The position numbers and the translations under genes were made by a program. DNA of 64,000 bases. It comes from Odobenus rosmarus divergens (taxonomy: Eukaryota > Chordata > Mammalia > Carnivora > Odobenidae). Below, one piece after another: positions 21,921-33,024 of this stretch (position 1 is the first letter of the stretch; the number at the start of each line of letters is the position of its first letter). Below the pieces are notes generated by a model, which was not told the DNA's origin, ran no database searches, and saw only the letters and a list, made by a program, of their open reading frames with translations. The stretch is taken from positions 94,918 to 158,917 of the forward strand of contig NW_004451859.1 in the NCBI RefSeq assembly GCF_000321225.1. Reading direction: 5' to 3'.

Positions 21921-22299
21921 AGAGCTGATGGATAGGTTAAGGGACTCATAGAGAATAGAAGTGATAAATACAATAGAAAGATGTTAGATGCCACAATTGA
22001 CAGCTGAGTCCTCCAGTTTCTGGTTCCTAGGATATAAAGCCAAACAATCTGGGAAGGAAGGAGTTAAAGCAGCTGGCCCATCTTCTACTTCTATCCCAGT
22101 TACTCAAAGGGAAGAAGACAGCTGACCCAGACTAATCTGCTTGTAACCGTGCTGATGACCATCTTCCTGGCAGACAGGCTAACAATATTTGCTAGGAGGA
22201 GGAGAGTCCTTACTTACACAATGCTCTTAGCAGGAAGTCTTGGGATTAGGATTGTGGGAGGCAGACTAATGCTCCCCCCAAAGATGTCCACACCCTTAT

Positions 22300-23260
22300 G
22301 CGCCAAGATCAACTTTACTTTGCCAGGAAAGTATTCCACAATCCCTTTCTTACCTTAGGACTATATTCACACTCCCACTCGCCTCCAAAATGTAGTCTGA
22401 AGGACGTATCACCCTGACAACCTACAAGACATCATGCTGGTTCACTATACAGACAATATCACCCTAGCTGAACTTGATGAGCAGACAGTGACAGGCGCCC
22501 AAGATGCTCTAGGAAGACAGATGCATGCAGAGAATTGGTAGCAAACCTGACATCATGGAACTGCCACATCAGGGAAGTCTTCAGGGACTCAATGGCCCAG
22601 GGGATTCCCTCTAAAGTAAAATACAAATTATCGTACCTTATACCTCCTACCACTAAGCAAAAGGCAGAGTGTGTAGTACAGCTCTTTGGATCTTGGAAGC
22701 AACATATGCTGGACTTTGGAAAACAAGTCCCACTTACTAATCAGATAACAAGACGCTGCCAGTTTTCTGTGGGGTCCAATTCAGAAGAAAAGTCTGCAGC
22801 AAATCCAAGCTGTAGTTCAAGTGCTCTATTAGGCTGTATGAGCCAGCAGGTGTAACTGTATCGGAGACCTCTGGCTGATGACGTTGCTGCAGAGTCTCTG
22901 GCAAGCCCCTGGGATTCTAGAGCAGGTTCATGCCCCGACAGTAGAGAACGACACACCTTTGGAGAAAGAGCTCCTGCAGGGCTAATGGGCCTCAGAAGAA
23001 AATGCGGGTCTGATCACTGGACACCACTAACTACACGACTTGAGTGCCCACCACCAGCTCTGTGTCGTGGTGATGTTGATCTACCAGGTCATAAGGCTAG
23101 CAGCATTCCATGGTACCACGGCAGGTGGTGACACATTGGAGCCCAGGCTTGAGTGGGTCCAGAGGCAAGAATAAACTATGTGAGCAAGGGGCTCAGACTC
23201 TACTTCGGTTCCAGGACCTAAAAATCAGTCCACACCGAGGACCTCAGAGGGACTTCTCTT
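22300..23260 (+). pseudogene. Endogenous retrovirus pol remnant (class I-like), RT end to RNase H region
   Basis: Short matches in shifting frames follow retroviral pol order. Near 22312 is an INFTLPGKYSTIPFLP-like stretch before the RT active site. At about 22446 LVHYTDNITL replaces the usual YXDD catalytic box, so two acidic residues are not both kept. At 22589 IPSKVKYKL and PPTTKQKAE mark the thumb/connection, and LFGSWKQHM follows. At 22885-22975 tether/RNase H-like pieces are seen. Stops and at least two frame shifts break it. No primer-binding site, gag, env or paired LTR is visible nearby. It is a decayed fossil with no coding capacity. The genus is uncertain; class I (gamma-like) is my best guess. 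Confidence 0.7.
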
Positions 23261-23394
23261 TGGGTTTGTCTTTCTCGTGCTCAAGAGCAACAAAAGATAG
23301 GTACCAAAACAAGAGAGTATTTGCCAGAAAGTTAGAGAGGTCAGCATTCTCCCAGATCCTTTTGTCTGGTCTAATGAGAGTCTCCTGACTTCTA

Positions 23395-23459
23395 CTTTTG
23401 TCCCCCGGGAGTCTATTCACATAATAGGCAGAGCGATCCTTTTAAAGTGTATCTACAGG
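23395..23459 (+). repeat. L2 fragment, left part (split by SINE)
   Basis: 'GGCAGAGCGATCCTTTTAAAGTG' is the L2 phrase 'agtgatctttttaaaa'. It resumes after the SINE with 'ATATCAGATTGTGTCCCCCTAC'. Confidence 0.65.
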
Positions 23460-23638
23460 GGGTGCCTGGGTGGCTCAGTCGGTTAAGTGTCCGACTCTTG
23501 ATTTCGGCTCAGGCTTGAGATCAAGACCCACATCAGGCTCTGTGCTTAGCGGGGAGTCTGCTCAAGATTCTCTCTCTCTGTCCCTTACCCTCCGCTTGCG
23601 CGCTCATGCACAGGTGCATTCTCGCTCTAAAAAAAGAA
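23460..23638 (+). repeat. Can-SINE inside an L2
   Basis: Head 'GGTGCCTGGGTGGCTCAGTCGG', 'CTCTTGATTTCGGCTCAGG', short tail CTCTAAAAAAAG. A degraded TSD (AAAGTGTATCTACAG / AAAGTGCATATCAG) lies on both sides. Confidence 0.93.
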
Positions 23639-23640
23639 AA

Positions 23641-24165
23641 AGTGCATATCAGATTGTGTCCCCCTACTCACAAGCTTCTGACTGACCCCCATCATATTCA
23701 GAATAAAACCCCAAGTCCCTACCACCAGCCAATAAGACCTGTATCATGTGGGCCATGACTAACTCCCCAACCCCCCTCCCTCCTTCACTCTTTCCTGGGT
23801 CACTCTGCCTTCCTGCTATTCTCTGAACACGGTGCTTCTCTTTGGATCTTGATTTCCCACCCACCCCCACCCCCGTCTTTCCACGATTTGCTCCCTTGCT
23901 TGATTTAAATCTCTACTGACCTGTTGCTTCCTCAGTAAGGTCTGTCCTGAAACACTGTCCCTATCCCCTATTCCTGTACTCCGCTTTTGCTTTCCCCACC
24001 ATCACTTCTCACTACCAGATGTGTATTTCATCTGTGTGCCATCTGTCTGTACCACAAGAGAAGGCAGAGAACCCTATCCGTTAGCTGCTGTACCAACACT
24101 TAGAATAATACCAGGACAGTACCTGGGACATGGTACTGGCTCAGTTAGCATTCACTGAATGAATG
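23641..24165 (+). repeat. L2 LINE fragment, 3' region
   Basis: 'ATATCAGATTGTGTCCCCC', 'TTCAGAATAAAACCCCAAG', 'CCTTCCTGCTATTCTCTGAACACG', 'CTGTACCACAAGAG' and 'CAGTACCTGGGACATGGTACTGGCTCAG' are in L2 3' order and run into GAATGAATG. Confidence 0.75.
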
Positions 24166-24244
24166 GATGTATGAATGCATGAGTGAATGCATGCATGCAT
24201 GCATGCATGCATGGATGTATGGATGGGTGAATGAGCGAATGAAC
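24152..24244. repeat. (GAAT)n / (GCAT)n simple repeat
   Basis: It grew from the GAATGAATG end of the L2. The core is about six tandem GCAT units near 24188-24211, which makes overlapping GCATGC palindromes. Confidence 0.9.
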
Positions 24245-26027
24245 ACTGCTGGTTTGGTAGTGACATCAGTAGCAAGTTCCCACCATCTTTTCCTCCCAGA
24301 AGCCCTCCTTCCATTTAACTTTTGCATTGAGCACGAAGGGACTGAAAAAATCTGATTATGTATTTTGAGATTTTTTTTGTCTGAACACACCAAGATTTAG
24401 TCCTTTTTTAAAGCTTTGGTCATCTCAGTTTTTATAAACATGGGGGATCCTATATATATATTTACTATAATATATTTTTCTCACTTAGGGAAAACAAAAC
24501 GAACCGAAATCTTAAGACATTTGCATGAGGAACATAGAAATACTCGTGTTTCTGAAAATTCATTACAAGATGCTCTTCGCGAGATCTCTCAGGGTCTTCC
24601 ATGCAGGGAGTGAGCACTGGACACACAGTGTATGATTAGCTAGAAATATTGGCCAGGTGAAGCCCCAGCTGCCATCTGTGAGAGCAGAAATCAGGGGGCT
24701 CATTCGTGCACACAGGCTGAGCCCAAGCTATCACAACTGCGGTGAATGGCGGCCACGTCACATGCCCCTGGGGGCTGTGGGGGTCTGTTCTCCACGATTC
24801 GGCTGACCTGGCTCCTGCCTTACCAGCTGTGGATGACAGCATGTCCCACCTGGTCGCTGATAACTAGACTCTCTGGCTGGGTTGCTCCAGCAGCGGCCGC
24901 TGTCCCCACTGGACTGCTCTCCCCGGTCTCACAGACCCCCTGACCCCCCGACTCAAAGCACAGATGGAAATTGGAGGAATGCATCCACATGTGGCAAATT
25001 CCATGCTCCCTTTAGCAGATTTCACAAAGGCCAACACTTGATTCACTTGGTCTGTGGTGAGGGACTACGTGGTTTGGATATACTGGATATCCCTGATTTT
25101 CAGGGCTGCTTGGGATATTTACAAAGAGATCCTGCACTTTCCTAGGCCTGGATTCAAAGACTTTTGCATATTTCTTCCTTGAGCTTTCTCATTACAATCA
25201 CTTCCCCAATGGAAACCTCCAGCCTTCAGCCCCAGCGGGGATTGTGTAAGATTGGGCTTCAAATGGTTACTCCAAACCACTTAGACCAAAAGCTCATCTT
25301 CTATTGTTCTGTTCCTGTCATACGCTATTCACAGAGGAATGGAAAAAATTTGTAGGAATAAGGTGCATAGGCATCTGATGATTTGTGAGCCTGAGCATGC
25401 TAAATTTTGAGTATCATGGTCCTTAGACCGTATTGCTAAGTCAACACAAGTTGTCTCATCTTCTCTGCCTAGGCTGGCATTTGATAAGGATCTTCTGGTA
25501 AGTATATCCCACATCCTACCCCCACCCCCAACCTCTAGCCCACAGGTAGAAGAGTACTGGATGGCTGGGGAAAAGTCTAAACTATACCGGCATAGATTAA
25601 TGAATCTGAGATTATATTGAAAAGGTCCTATCATATTGATCTCATTTCAAAGAACCCAGTCAAGACCCTTCTGTCTTTTTCACCAAGCTGGCCTTATCAA
25701 CCTAAAGCCAGGCTAGCACAATGGCTACCCATCAGGTATTAATTAATACTAACGGAACTCATTACTTAGGTTGTGATAGGTATGACGGAGTTCTTTATAA
25801 CAATTTAAAAATGTGATAGTGACCAATAGTTACTGTTACTGAGGTAGGTCTGATTTTGTGGTAAGAAAAAAACAAAACAAAAAACAAAGTTATAGAGCCG
25901 TAAACGTAGAGTGTGCTCCATTTTCGTAAAATTTGACTCCCATATCTGTTTGTGTGTAGTTTTATGTGTATACATACATGGAAAGACATCTGGATGTCTT
26001 TGTCCATGATGCCCAAAAAAACTCACG
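24245..26027. other. About 1.8 kb unique sequence, locally GC-rich
   Basis: 24640-24960 is GC-rich (holds GCGGCCGC near 24893) but CpG-poor and shows no exon I recognise. The rest is AT-rich and unassigned. Confidence 0.4.
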
Positions 26028-26120
26028 CATTCATTCAACAAATATTTTCTACACCGGATATTGTTCTAGGTGTTGAGGATCGTAACAGTGGACAAAGCAA
26101 ATTGGTATCTTCATAGAGTT
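26028..26120 (+). repeat. L2 3' end
   Basis: 'TTCATTCAACAAATATTTTCTACACCGGATATTGTTCTAGGTGTTGAGGAT..GTGGACAAAGC' (in window) follows the L2 end 'attcaacaaatatttattgagc..actgttctaggtgctggggat'. An A/C-rich (CAA)n tract follows at 26134-26174. Confidence 0.75.
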
Positions 26121-26789
26121 AAATTTTATAATAACAAGAAAACAAAACAAACAACAACAACAAAAACAAATAAAGTATATGTATAATATTCCAGAGAGTG
26201 ACATGTACACACTTTGGCAAAAAGTAAAGCCAAAGAGACTGCAATGTGCTTTGTGGTTACCTTGACTATAGCTAGGAACTACATTTCCCAGAATTCCTGG
26301 AAAGTCCTAGGGCTTCCGGTGAACGCTTGACCAAAAAGGAACGTGCGAGATGTTTAGGAGGCAGAAAGGAAGCAATGGTGGTCAGTACTATCTGAAGGTC
26401 TTGGCTGTCAGAAAGTGAGAGACAGTTGTATATGTGCCTGGTGGCCTTCAGCTTCCAGCTTGTCTCCCTCCTACTGGTCCTGCCGATCAACAGCAGCCGC
26501 AAGCCAAATCCCCCAGTGCTCGCCCCGCCAACCATCGCTCCCTCAGAGGTATTCGACCCATTTAGTCTCGACCCACTTATGACCCATTTTACAGCATTCT
26601 CTCTCCTCCAGCCCTCAACCCTCTTGCCTCCCTACACCCTTACTTCCAGTTACACTCAGAAATGAAAAGAACTTTCACCCATTCCCACAATCATATTAAC
26701 TAGCAAAAAAAATCACTGGCATCTAGAGGCTCTGCCCTCTTTCCTATGGCAGAGACTAGCTGGAAGCTCATCAATTCTCTTTTGTCCCT

Positions 26790-27085
26790 GGAAACACAGA
26801 AGACTACACTTTCCAGCCTTCCTTGTCTTGGGGCTGGCGGCATGATTAGTAGCCAAGGAATGGGAGTGAAAGTAACACAAGCCATTTCCATACCTGGCCC
26901 CGAAAGTCCCCCTTGAGATTCTTGGCTCCATCTCCCTTGCATGGCTGGAAATAAAGGATCCCACGATGGCAGAGCCACACCATGGCAAGAACTTCATTTC
27001 TAGAATCACCATCTAGAGGGGGACAGCCTGGAAGAGAAGCCTGACCTGCCCTGCTCTGTGACATGAAGGAGAAATAGATGAACAA
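26790..27085 (+). repeat. Possible LTR (MaLR-like)
   Basis: 'GACTACACTTTCCAGCCTTCCTTG', 'GTAGCCAAGGAATGGGAGTGAAAG' and 'GAAATAAAGGATCCC' resemble a dispersed LTR with its poly(A) signal. A similar 'AACTACATTTCCCAGAATTCC' lies at 26278. Weak call. Confidence 0.35.
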
Positions 27086-27800
27086 TTATTTTACTGCATC
27101 TAATAAGCATGACTCTAATACACCTTCTGTCTCTTGTAGATGCACTGTCCACACTTCTAACGAAGGAAAATCCTCCAGCTACATACTAGGTCCCATTTCT
27201 CTCACCTGCTCAAGGACAAAGCTTCAGAGATTGGCCCCTCCCTGTTGCATCTCAACGTCTCCCTCTCTACTGGATCAATCCCAGCCTACGAACAGGCTGT
27301 CACATCTCCCATCTTTACAAAAAGCAAACCGCGCTTTTATCTGGGCGATGAGACTTTTTAAAAAGATCTCTACTTTTTTGCTTTCTTTCCCCTGTATTGT
27401 TTAAATGAATGCTTTCTATAGGAGGAGGAGGAGGGGGAGGGAGAGAAAAGAAAAAGAAGAAAAAAAGAAAAAAATTCATCATCTTGGAAGAATTCTGCAG
27501 GATACAGGATATGACCACTGATTTCCACTTTGTTTCCATGCCAGACATTCCCTGGGGCTCCTCCACTCATTCCCCAGCCTGCCAAGACTCTGACTCTCAG
27601 AACCTTCTTGCTGCATAGAACATTCACAGAGAACATCAGGAAATCCAAGAGACACGGTGTCGTCACTTCCCTTCTGATGGCTCGTATTCCTAATCCACAG
27701 TGTCAAACAGCTGACGTTCCTCACCAACTGCTCCTTCTCCTCATCCGGTGGCACGCTGTCCTCATTTAACGTCCTCCTTTGAAACCGGATATATATTTCC
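27086..27800. other. Non-coding sequence with a purine tract
   Basis: 27420-27474 is 55 uninterrupted purines (GGA units passing into A/G). Nothing else was recognised. Confidence 0.6.
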
Positions 27801-27815
27801 TATATATATGCTTTC

Positions 27816-28014
27816 TTTTTTTTTTTTTTTTTACAGATTTTATTTATTTGACAGAGAGAGAGAGAGCATGAGTTGGGGGGGAGCAGCATAGGGAGAGAGA
27901 GAAGCAGGCTTCCCACCGAGCAGGGAGCCCGATGTGGGGCTCAATCCCAGGACCCTAGGATCACGACCTGAGCTGAAGGCAGATGCTTAACGACTGAGCC
28001 ACCCAGACGTCCCC
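27816..28014 (-). repeat. Can-SINE, young type
   Basis: 18-T reversed tail and reversed head GCTTAACGACTGAGCCACCC. A perfect 15-bp TSD TATATATATGCTTTC lies at 27801-27815 and 28020-28034; a few bases (GTATA) lie between the head and the second copy. It inserted into TA-rich DNA. Confidence 0.94.
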
Positions 28015-28090
28015 GTATATATATATATGCTTTCGTATATATTTCATGTATATATGAAATCACCTATACATATAGATTTTACATATATAT

Positions 28091-29084
28091 GATTTCAAGT
28101 AATTTACATCTCATTAATTTCAAATAAATTCTATTTCCCACCATCCAATTCAATGAATTCTCTCTCCTTGGGTTTAGGACCCAAGATGTAGACTCTGCCA
28201 CATCTAGCTCTTGAAAAAAAGTAGTAAGTACTTCTTTATTTCCCAGGGTTAATTTTGAAACTCTAAAGCGAAAGGGTTTTCTAAACAGGAACAAATTGAT
28301 TTCTTCACATTTCCATTTCCGTAATGGACATCAGCTGCTGTTGTATACACACTTTAATTCACAAAGGCACTGCTTGGGGGAGTATTTCTTTCACTGACTG
28401 CCAGTCCTGAAATCAAGCTTTTCTGCTCCATTTGGACAAGGATCAGGGCTTCTGGAGTTTTCCTAAATGTTTTACTGTAGGTTGAGCAGAACCCAAGGTA
28501 CAGCCGATTGACCGGTTACTGTAGAAACTCTGAAGAATGTCAGCCTGTCACCGGCCCCCCACTTGTTATTCTGCTAGAAGTCTATTTGCTGTCAGTCTTC
28601 CTGGGGATAGAACTGCTTTTGGACAAAACAAGTCAGACAATAGCCTGACTGCTGGCCTGAAGGATCCTGCTGTCAACAGTGACTCTGGGCCACACCAAAT
28701 GTCACCCCTAAGGAAACAAACAAGAGTCTGGAGAGCAGACTTTAGTGCTCTACTTTAGTGACATTCTTTTTCATAAGACTATTGGCTAAAATTTCAGGTT
28801 TAAAAAAAAAAAAGCCTACAAGGTAGTAACGCTTAAATGTTTTTGACTGCCTGCATTTAATTTGCTTTAATTTAAACTCAGAAAAAAAGAGTTTCATTAG
28901 AACCTTGGAACTTTATGCATTATGCTTTCGGAGGCAAGAAATCATACCCTCGCCACATGCGTCAGAGTCTGTGTCCAACAGAGATGATTATTCCAAATAC
29001 AGGGCCAGACACCTTCTCATGTCAAACACCAGAGGAAATTGCCTGGAAGGTCTCCAGGTTACTTATTAAAGACAGTTCATCAGT
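28091..29084. other. Unique non-coding sequence
   Basis: AT-rich, no repeat or exon recognised. 28840-28890 carries homeodomain-like TTTAATTTG and TTTAATTTAAA words only. Confidence 0.4.
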
Positions 29085-29160
29085 TATAATTCAGGTAATC
29101 AACAGGTATGAATTGAACACCTGCCATGTGCCTAACCTGAGGATTTGGAAGAAACAAAGC
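29085..29160 (+). repeat. L2 3' end remnant
   Basis: 'AATCAACAGGTATGAATTGAACACCTGCCATGTGCCTAACC' resembles 'caacaaatatttattgagcacctactatgtgcc'. Confidence 0.55.
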
Positions 29161-30409
29161 TTTGAGTTGGATGTGAATCAGAAACAGCCAGGGGCATCTT
29201 TATTCCAATGCCAGTAGCTGCAGGGGAGAAGAGCGAGCCGAACTGATTCCTCCCCTCTGAGAGGTTTATGGAATATAGTTATATATGAGGAGAACAAAGA
29301 AGGGAAAGAAGGAAAAAAATCTAGAGAGTTCGGTCATGTATACCCTACTTACAATGTGGCATCTCTACTTTGTGAAATTATACTATTCCTTACAGTACAC
29401 ACATATTATTATTCCAAGTACATATAGTATGTTCTACAAACTTTGGGGTTTAAAGATAAGTCTCGGGGCGAAGGCGCTACATTCTCCAGTTAAGACAGAC
29501 CTTGTTGCTGTAAGAAAACAAACTGACAAGACCTTAAAAGTCTTGACTCCTTTGCATTCAATGTCAGGGCACAGAGAAAGTCTCTAACTTACGATAAGGG
29601 CCCAATTTAATCTTATCTAAGGACTGTTCAGCCTAATTAATCAATTAATATGAATTGGGTTTAGCTCACTAAGTCAAAGACGCTCGTCAACCTTGCCCAT
29701 TCTTATCAGAAAGGTCATTGCAAGCACACCACCTGAATACACAAAGTAATGTAGTCCAAGGTGACTGCTTCCCTTGCAAACCTCCCCACCCAAACCAGCT
29801 TCTACTCTAAATCAGAACAGACTTGATACAATTTCATTTTCCCGGGTTCCTTCTCAAACAAAAGATACACCCTTTCTTTTAAGACCCCCCAGATTCTTAT
29901 TCTGTATCCTCAGCAACACAGAAGGTCGGGACACCTTTCCCAACCTCAAGAAGCTCTGAGAAAAAGGAACGTAGGTAAAACCGTGAGATTTCACTGTGGG
30001 GTCCCCCGTAAAATAGGAAATTGGAATAAAGGGACTGCAAGGTGGCTAGAAGGGGTAAAGAGGGGGTTTGAGCGGAGTCTTATCTCAGGTGCTCTAATTC
30101 GGTTTCCTGGCTTCCTTCCATAGTCTACAGTAGGCGCATACTCACTGACATACTCCCTTTTCCGCGAGATCTTCCAGGAAGACTAGAGGCATCCACTCTC
30201 CTAAATACCGTTTAAGAACCTGCAGTGTGGACCAAACCAAATTGTTTCATCTCCTAAACCCCATCTCTTTGACGGAGTCTCCCTTCTTCCTGCTGCTGCC
30301 CCGAATCCTTACTATTTGGAGCAAAATAAGGTTAGACCCTGTTAGAAATAATATAGCGAAGTGTTGCAGTCATGGTCCCTGGTTTCCCGTCTCCCCGCCA
30401 GAAGCCCTG
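29161..30409. other. Unique non-coding sequence
   Basis: No gene or repeat recognised. The right end leads into a CRE/GC-box motif group and an LTR. Confidence 0.4.
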
Positions 30410-30421
30410 TGTGACGTCACA
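30410..30421. promoter_or_regulatory. Perfect CRE palindrome
   Basis: TGTGACGTCACA is a 12-bp palindrome centred on TGACGTCA, the full CREB/ATF site. A CACGCCCCCCGGG GC-box-like stretch follows 10 bp later. Function is inference. Confidence 0.5.
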
Positions 30422-30499
30422 ACAGAAGCCACGCCCCCCGGGCTTAAAGAGGTTGAGGCTCACAGGAAATTTTTTTTTTTTCTCTCCAGACCCCACTAG

Positions 30500-31015
30500 C
30501 TGTCTGAGCAGAGGCCTGAACTGACACAAACGAGGGTCCCTGGTAAGAGTCCAGCCTATGAGCAAGCAAGGCCCTGCATTCCTTACCAGGGACAGGGAGC
30601 CTAAGATTCCATCCAGCTTACACCGGCTCTTGGAGCATGCGCACAGCCTCCTCCTTGTTCTACCCGCGACCTCGCGGAGGCGGTTGGAAGGGGAGGAAAT
30701 TTTGCCTCGTTTTAATGTTAAGTGTCCACGCCAAAGTGGACACGGGATGTATGTTATATAGGTGCTTGCTCAATGCGCATGTGCCATCATTCTTCCTGAG
30801 TAACTATCAATGTCCCCGCCCTTTCCCAACCCCTGTGCTTATAAAAAACTTGTTCTACTCTCAGTTGGAGGTGACAGATTTGAGCCAGCTACTGTCTCTC
30901 CCTTGTACGACCACTTTGCAATAAATCTCTCTCTCCGCAAAAGACAGTGTTTGGCTTTCCCTTGCGCGCAGGCCGACAAACTCGTTCCAGTCGGGACAAC
31001 CATCCTGCTCTCCAG
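30500..31015 (+). repeat. Retroviral-type LTR with intact core promoter signals
   Basis: GC-box-like CCCCGCCC precedes TATAAAA (30840-30846). AATAAA (30920-30925) lies about 50-55 nt past the expected start site, giving a short R, followed by a U5-like stretch. In U3, GTGTCCAC (30722-30729) and GTGGACAC (30736-30743) form a perfect 8-bp hairpin. Outer edges and TSD are not clear, and no internal viral genes adjoin. Class I type is inferred from layout. Confidence 0.7.
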
Positions 31016-31301
31016 GAAGGTAAAAAAGAAGGTAGAAAGACAAAAAAATAGGACAAAAGAACTGAGATCTTTCATAGGCTCTTCTATAAAGGAAATATAG
31101 GTAGAGGGAAAAACAGATGCAAGCCTAGATCCTCCAAAATTTGCTGGATTCGGGGGCAATATTGATAGTGAATCTCACAAGCTATAAATAACCTGAGGCT
31201 TCTCCACTATCATATTAGCAAATCCTGCCGCCTTCTACATAGTTACCAGCGGCAAAAATTATTTTTGCAAGTTTTGTGGTGGCTTGAGAGAGCTGAGAGC
31301 T

Positions 31302-31470
31302 GGGGGGGGGGGTGGCACGTCACCTCAAAGAGGGCAGCCCATGGAGCTGAGGACCTAGGAGCTAGGGGAGGCAGGGTGGGTGGGAGCCATGGGGGGTGGC
31401 TGAGCTCTGGGAGTGCAGAGTGACAGCATGGCCAGTGGGGAGCTGCAGAGAGCTACAGGGGGCAGTCACT
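31302..31470. other. G-rich stretch
   Basis: G11 run at 31302-31312, then GGGG, GGG and GGGGGG runs to about 31440. Plus-strand G-quadruplex potential. Confidence 0.6.
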
Positions 31471-31477
31471 CGGCTCT

Positions 31478-31590
31478 TTCCACAGATATTTATTGAGATC
31501 CTACTATGTGCCTGTCACTATTCTAGGCATGGAGGATAGAACAGTGAACAAAGCAGACACAACCTCCCTTGGATGGAGCTGATACTCTGT
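31478..31590 (+). repeat. L2 3' end
   Basis: 'CAGATATTTATTGAGATCCTACTATGTGCCTGTCACTATTCTAGGCATGGAGGAT..CAGTGAACAAAGCAGAC' is a close L2 terminal match. Confidence 0.85.
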
Positions 31591-31676
31591 TTTGGAGCAG
31601 GGCTGGAGAAAAAAAAAAAAAGATTGAGTACATTTTAGAATCTGAGAGAAAAATAATGGGGAGAGGACCAGGCAAT

Positions 31677-31893
31677 TTTATTTTATTTTTTTTATGTTTT
31701 TTAAGATTTTATTTATTTATTTGACAGAGAGAGACACAGCGAGAGAGGGAACACAAGCAGTGGGAGTGGGAGAGGGAGAAGCAGGCTTCCCGCGGAGCAG
31801 GGAGCCCGGTGCAGGACTCGATCCCAGGACCCTGAGATCATGACACGAGCCCGAAGGCAGACGCTTAACGACTGAGCCACCCAGGTGCCCCCA
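31677..31893 (-). repeat. Can-SINE, young type
   Basis: 'GACAGAGAGAGACACAGCGAGAG', 'CTTCCCGCGGAGCAGGG' and 'CTTAACGACTGAGCC' mark the youngest form in this window. Perfect 13-bp TSD AGGACCAGGCAAT at 31664-31676 and 31894-31906. Confidence 0.96.
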
Positions 31894-32128
31894 AGGACCA
31901 GGCAATAGAGGCACAAAAATGGCGTCGCTTAAGTTAAGGCCCCAAGGCAGTAAACAGACTTAGTACTTTGCAGTTTCAGCCCCCTCCCCTAGCCCCCAGG
32001 AATGTAACCTTTAACCAGCCAAACTAGAATTTCCTGATTAACAGCTAGGAGGTAACCCACTGACCTACCCTTCCATTCCCCTTAGGGGAGGGCCACCCTG
32101 CCTTAAACAATGGATTCTTTGCTAATAA

Positions 32129-32230
32129 CCACCCCCCACCCCAACCTCACTCCCTCCACCATTCCCACCCCACCCCCCATCCCCTCTTGTCTTCAGCCCC
32201 CACCCCACCCCTCACTCCCTCTTGCCCCTG
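32129..32230. repeat. C-rich tract (CCCCA-like)
   Basis: Repeated CCCCACC/CCCCAAC words across about 100 bp give at least four G-runs on the minus strand, so it is G-quadruplex prone on that strand. Confidence 0.8.
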
Positions 32231-32360
32231 CCTTGGAAAACCTTTCCTTTTCTGCAGCCTCACAGAGCTTCCTCCACTTGCTAGGTGGGATGCGGCCCAA
32301 TTCATGAATCATTTATTAAAGACAATTAGATCTTCAAATTTACTCGGTTGAATTTTTTTT

Positions 32361-32654
32361 TTTTTTACCTATACGTATTTTTATTATGCTGCCTCCTTTA
32401 GCTATTAAGTATTAATGCAGTGTGCCATTATTTTAACATATAACATATTAGTTGTTTCAGAGGTACAGGTCTGTGATTCAACAGTCTTGCACAATTCACA
32501 GCGCTCACCATAGCACATACCCTCCCCAATGTCTATCACCAGCCACTCCATCCCTCCCACGCCCCACCCCTCCAGCAACCCTCAGTTTGTTTCCCGAGAT
32601 TAAGAATTCCTCATATCAGTGAGATACATGTCTTTCTCTGATTGACTTATTATA
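32361..32654 (-). mobile_element. 5'-truncated young L1, 3' end only
   Basis: Read in reverse, it matches the 3' end at 40330-40640 (ATCTCACTGATATGAGG, GGTGAGCGCTGTGAATT, CATATGTT). A perfect TSD TCGGTTGAATT plus T-run at 32344-32360 and 32655-32671 shows a single 294-bp insertion. Confidence 0.9.
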
Positions 32655-33024
32655 TCGGTTGAATTTTTTTTTCTTTTTTTAAGGGTAAAGACCAGAAGGA
32701 AGTGAGTGGGTGGGCCATGTGATGCTCCGGGCCAGGGGCACGGAGGCAGGGAAAATTAAAAGTGCAAAGGCCCTGGGGTAGGAGCATGGGCACGCACTAA
32801 GGAACAGCCCAGCAGCCAGTGTGGCTGGGACAGATCAGGAGAGCCCCAAACTGTGAGTGGTGCATGCCCGACGCTAACCTGCGTCCCTGAATTCCAAACT
32901 GTTTTTGCACTCATACACGCCCTGCAGAGAATGCTGCTGCTGGTTCGGCTTCAGTTCCACTGGCCAGGGAGCAGAATTTCTACCAGCAGTGCATCCCTTT
33001 TCATAGAACAAATGCAATGGACTG

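Noticed and set aside
21530..21994. Frames of 82-154 codons across the minisatellite
   Set aside because: They read through the N gap and tetranucleotide repeats.
24640..24960. Possible CpG island or exon
   Set aside because: GC-rich but few CpGs, no flanking splice signals that define an exon, no recognisable peptide.
30500..31015. Complete provirus
   Set aside because: Only an LTR is visible; no primer-binding site, gag, pol or env follows.
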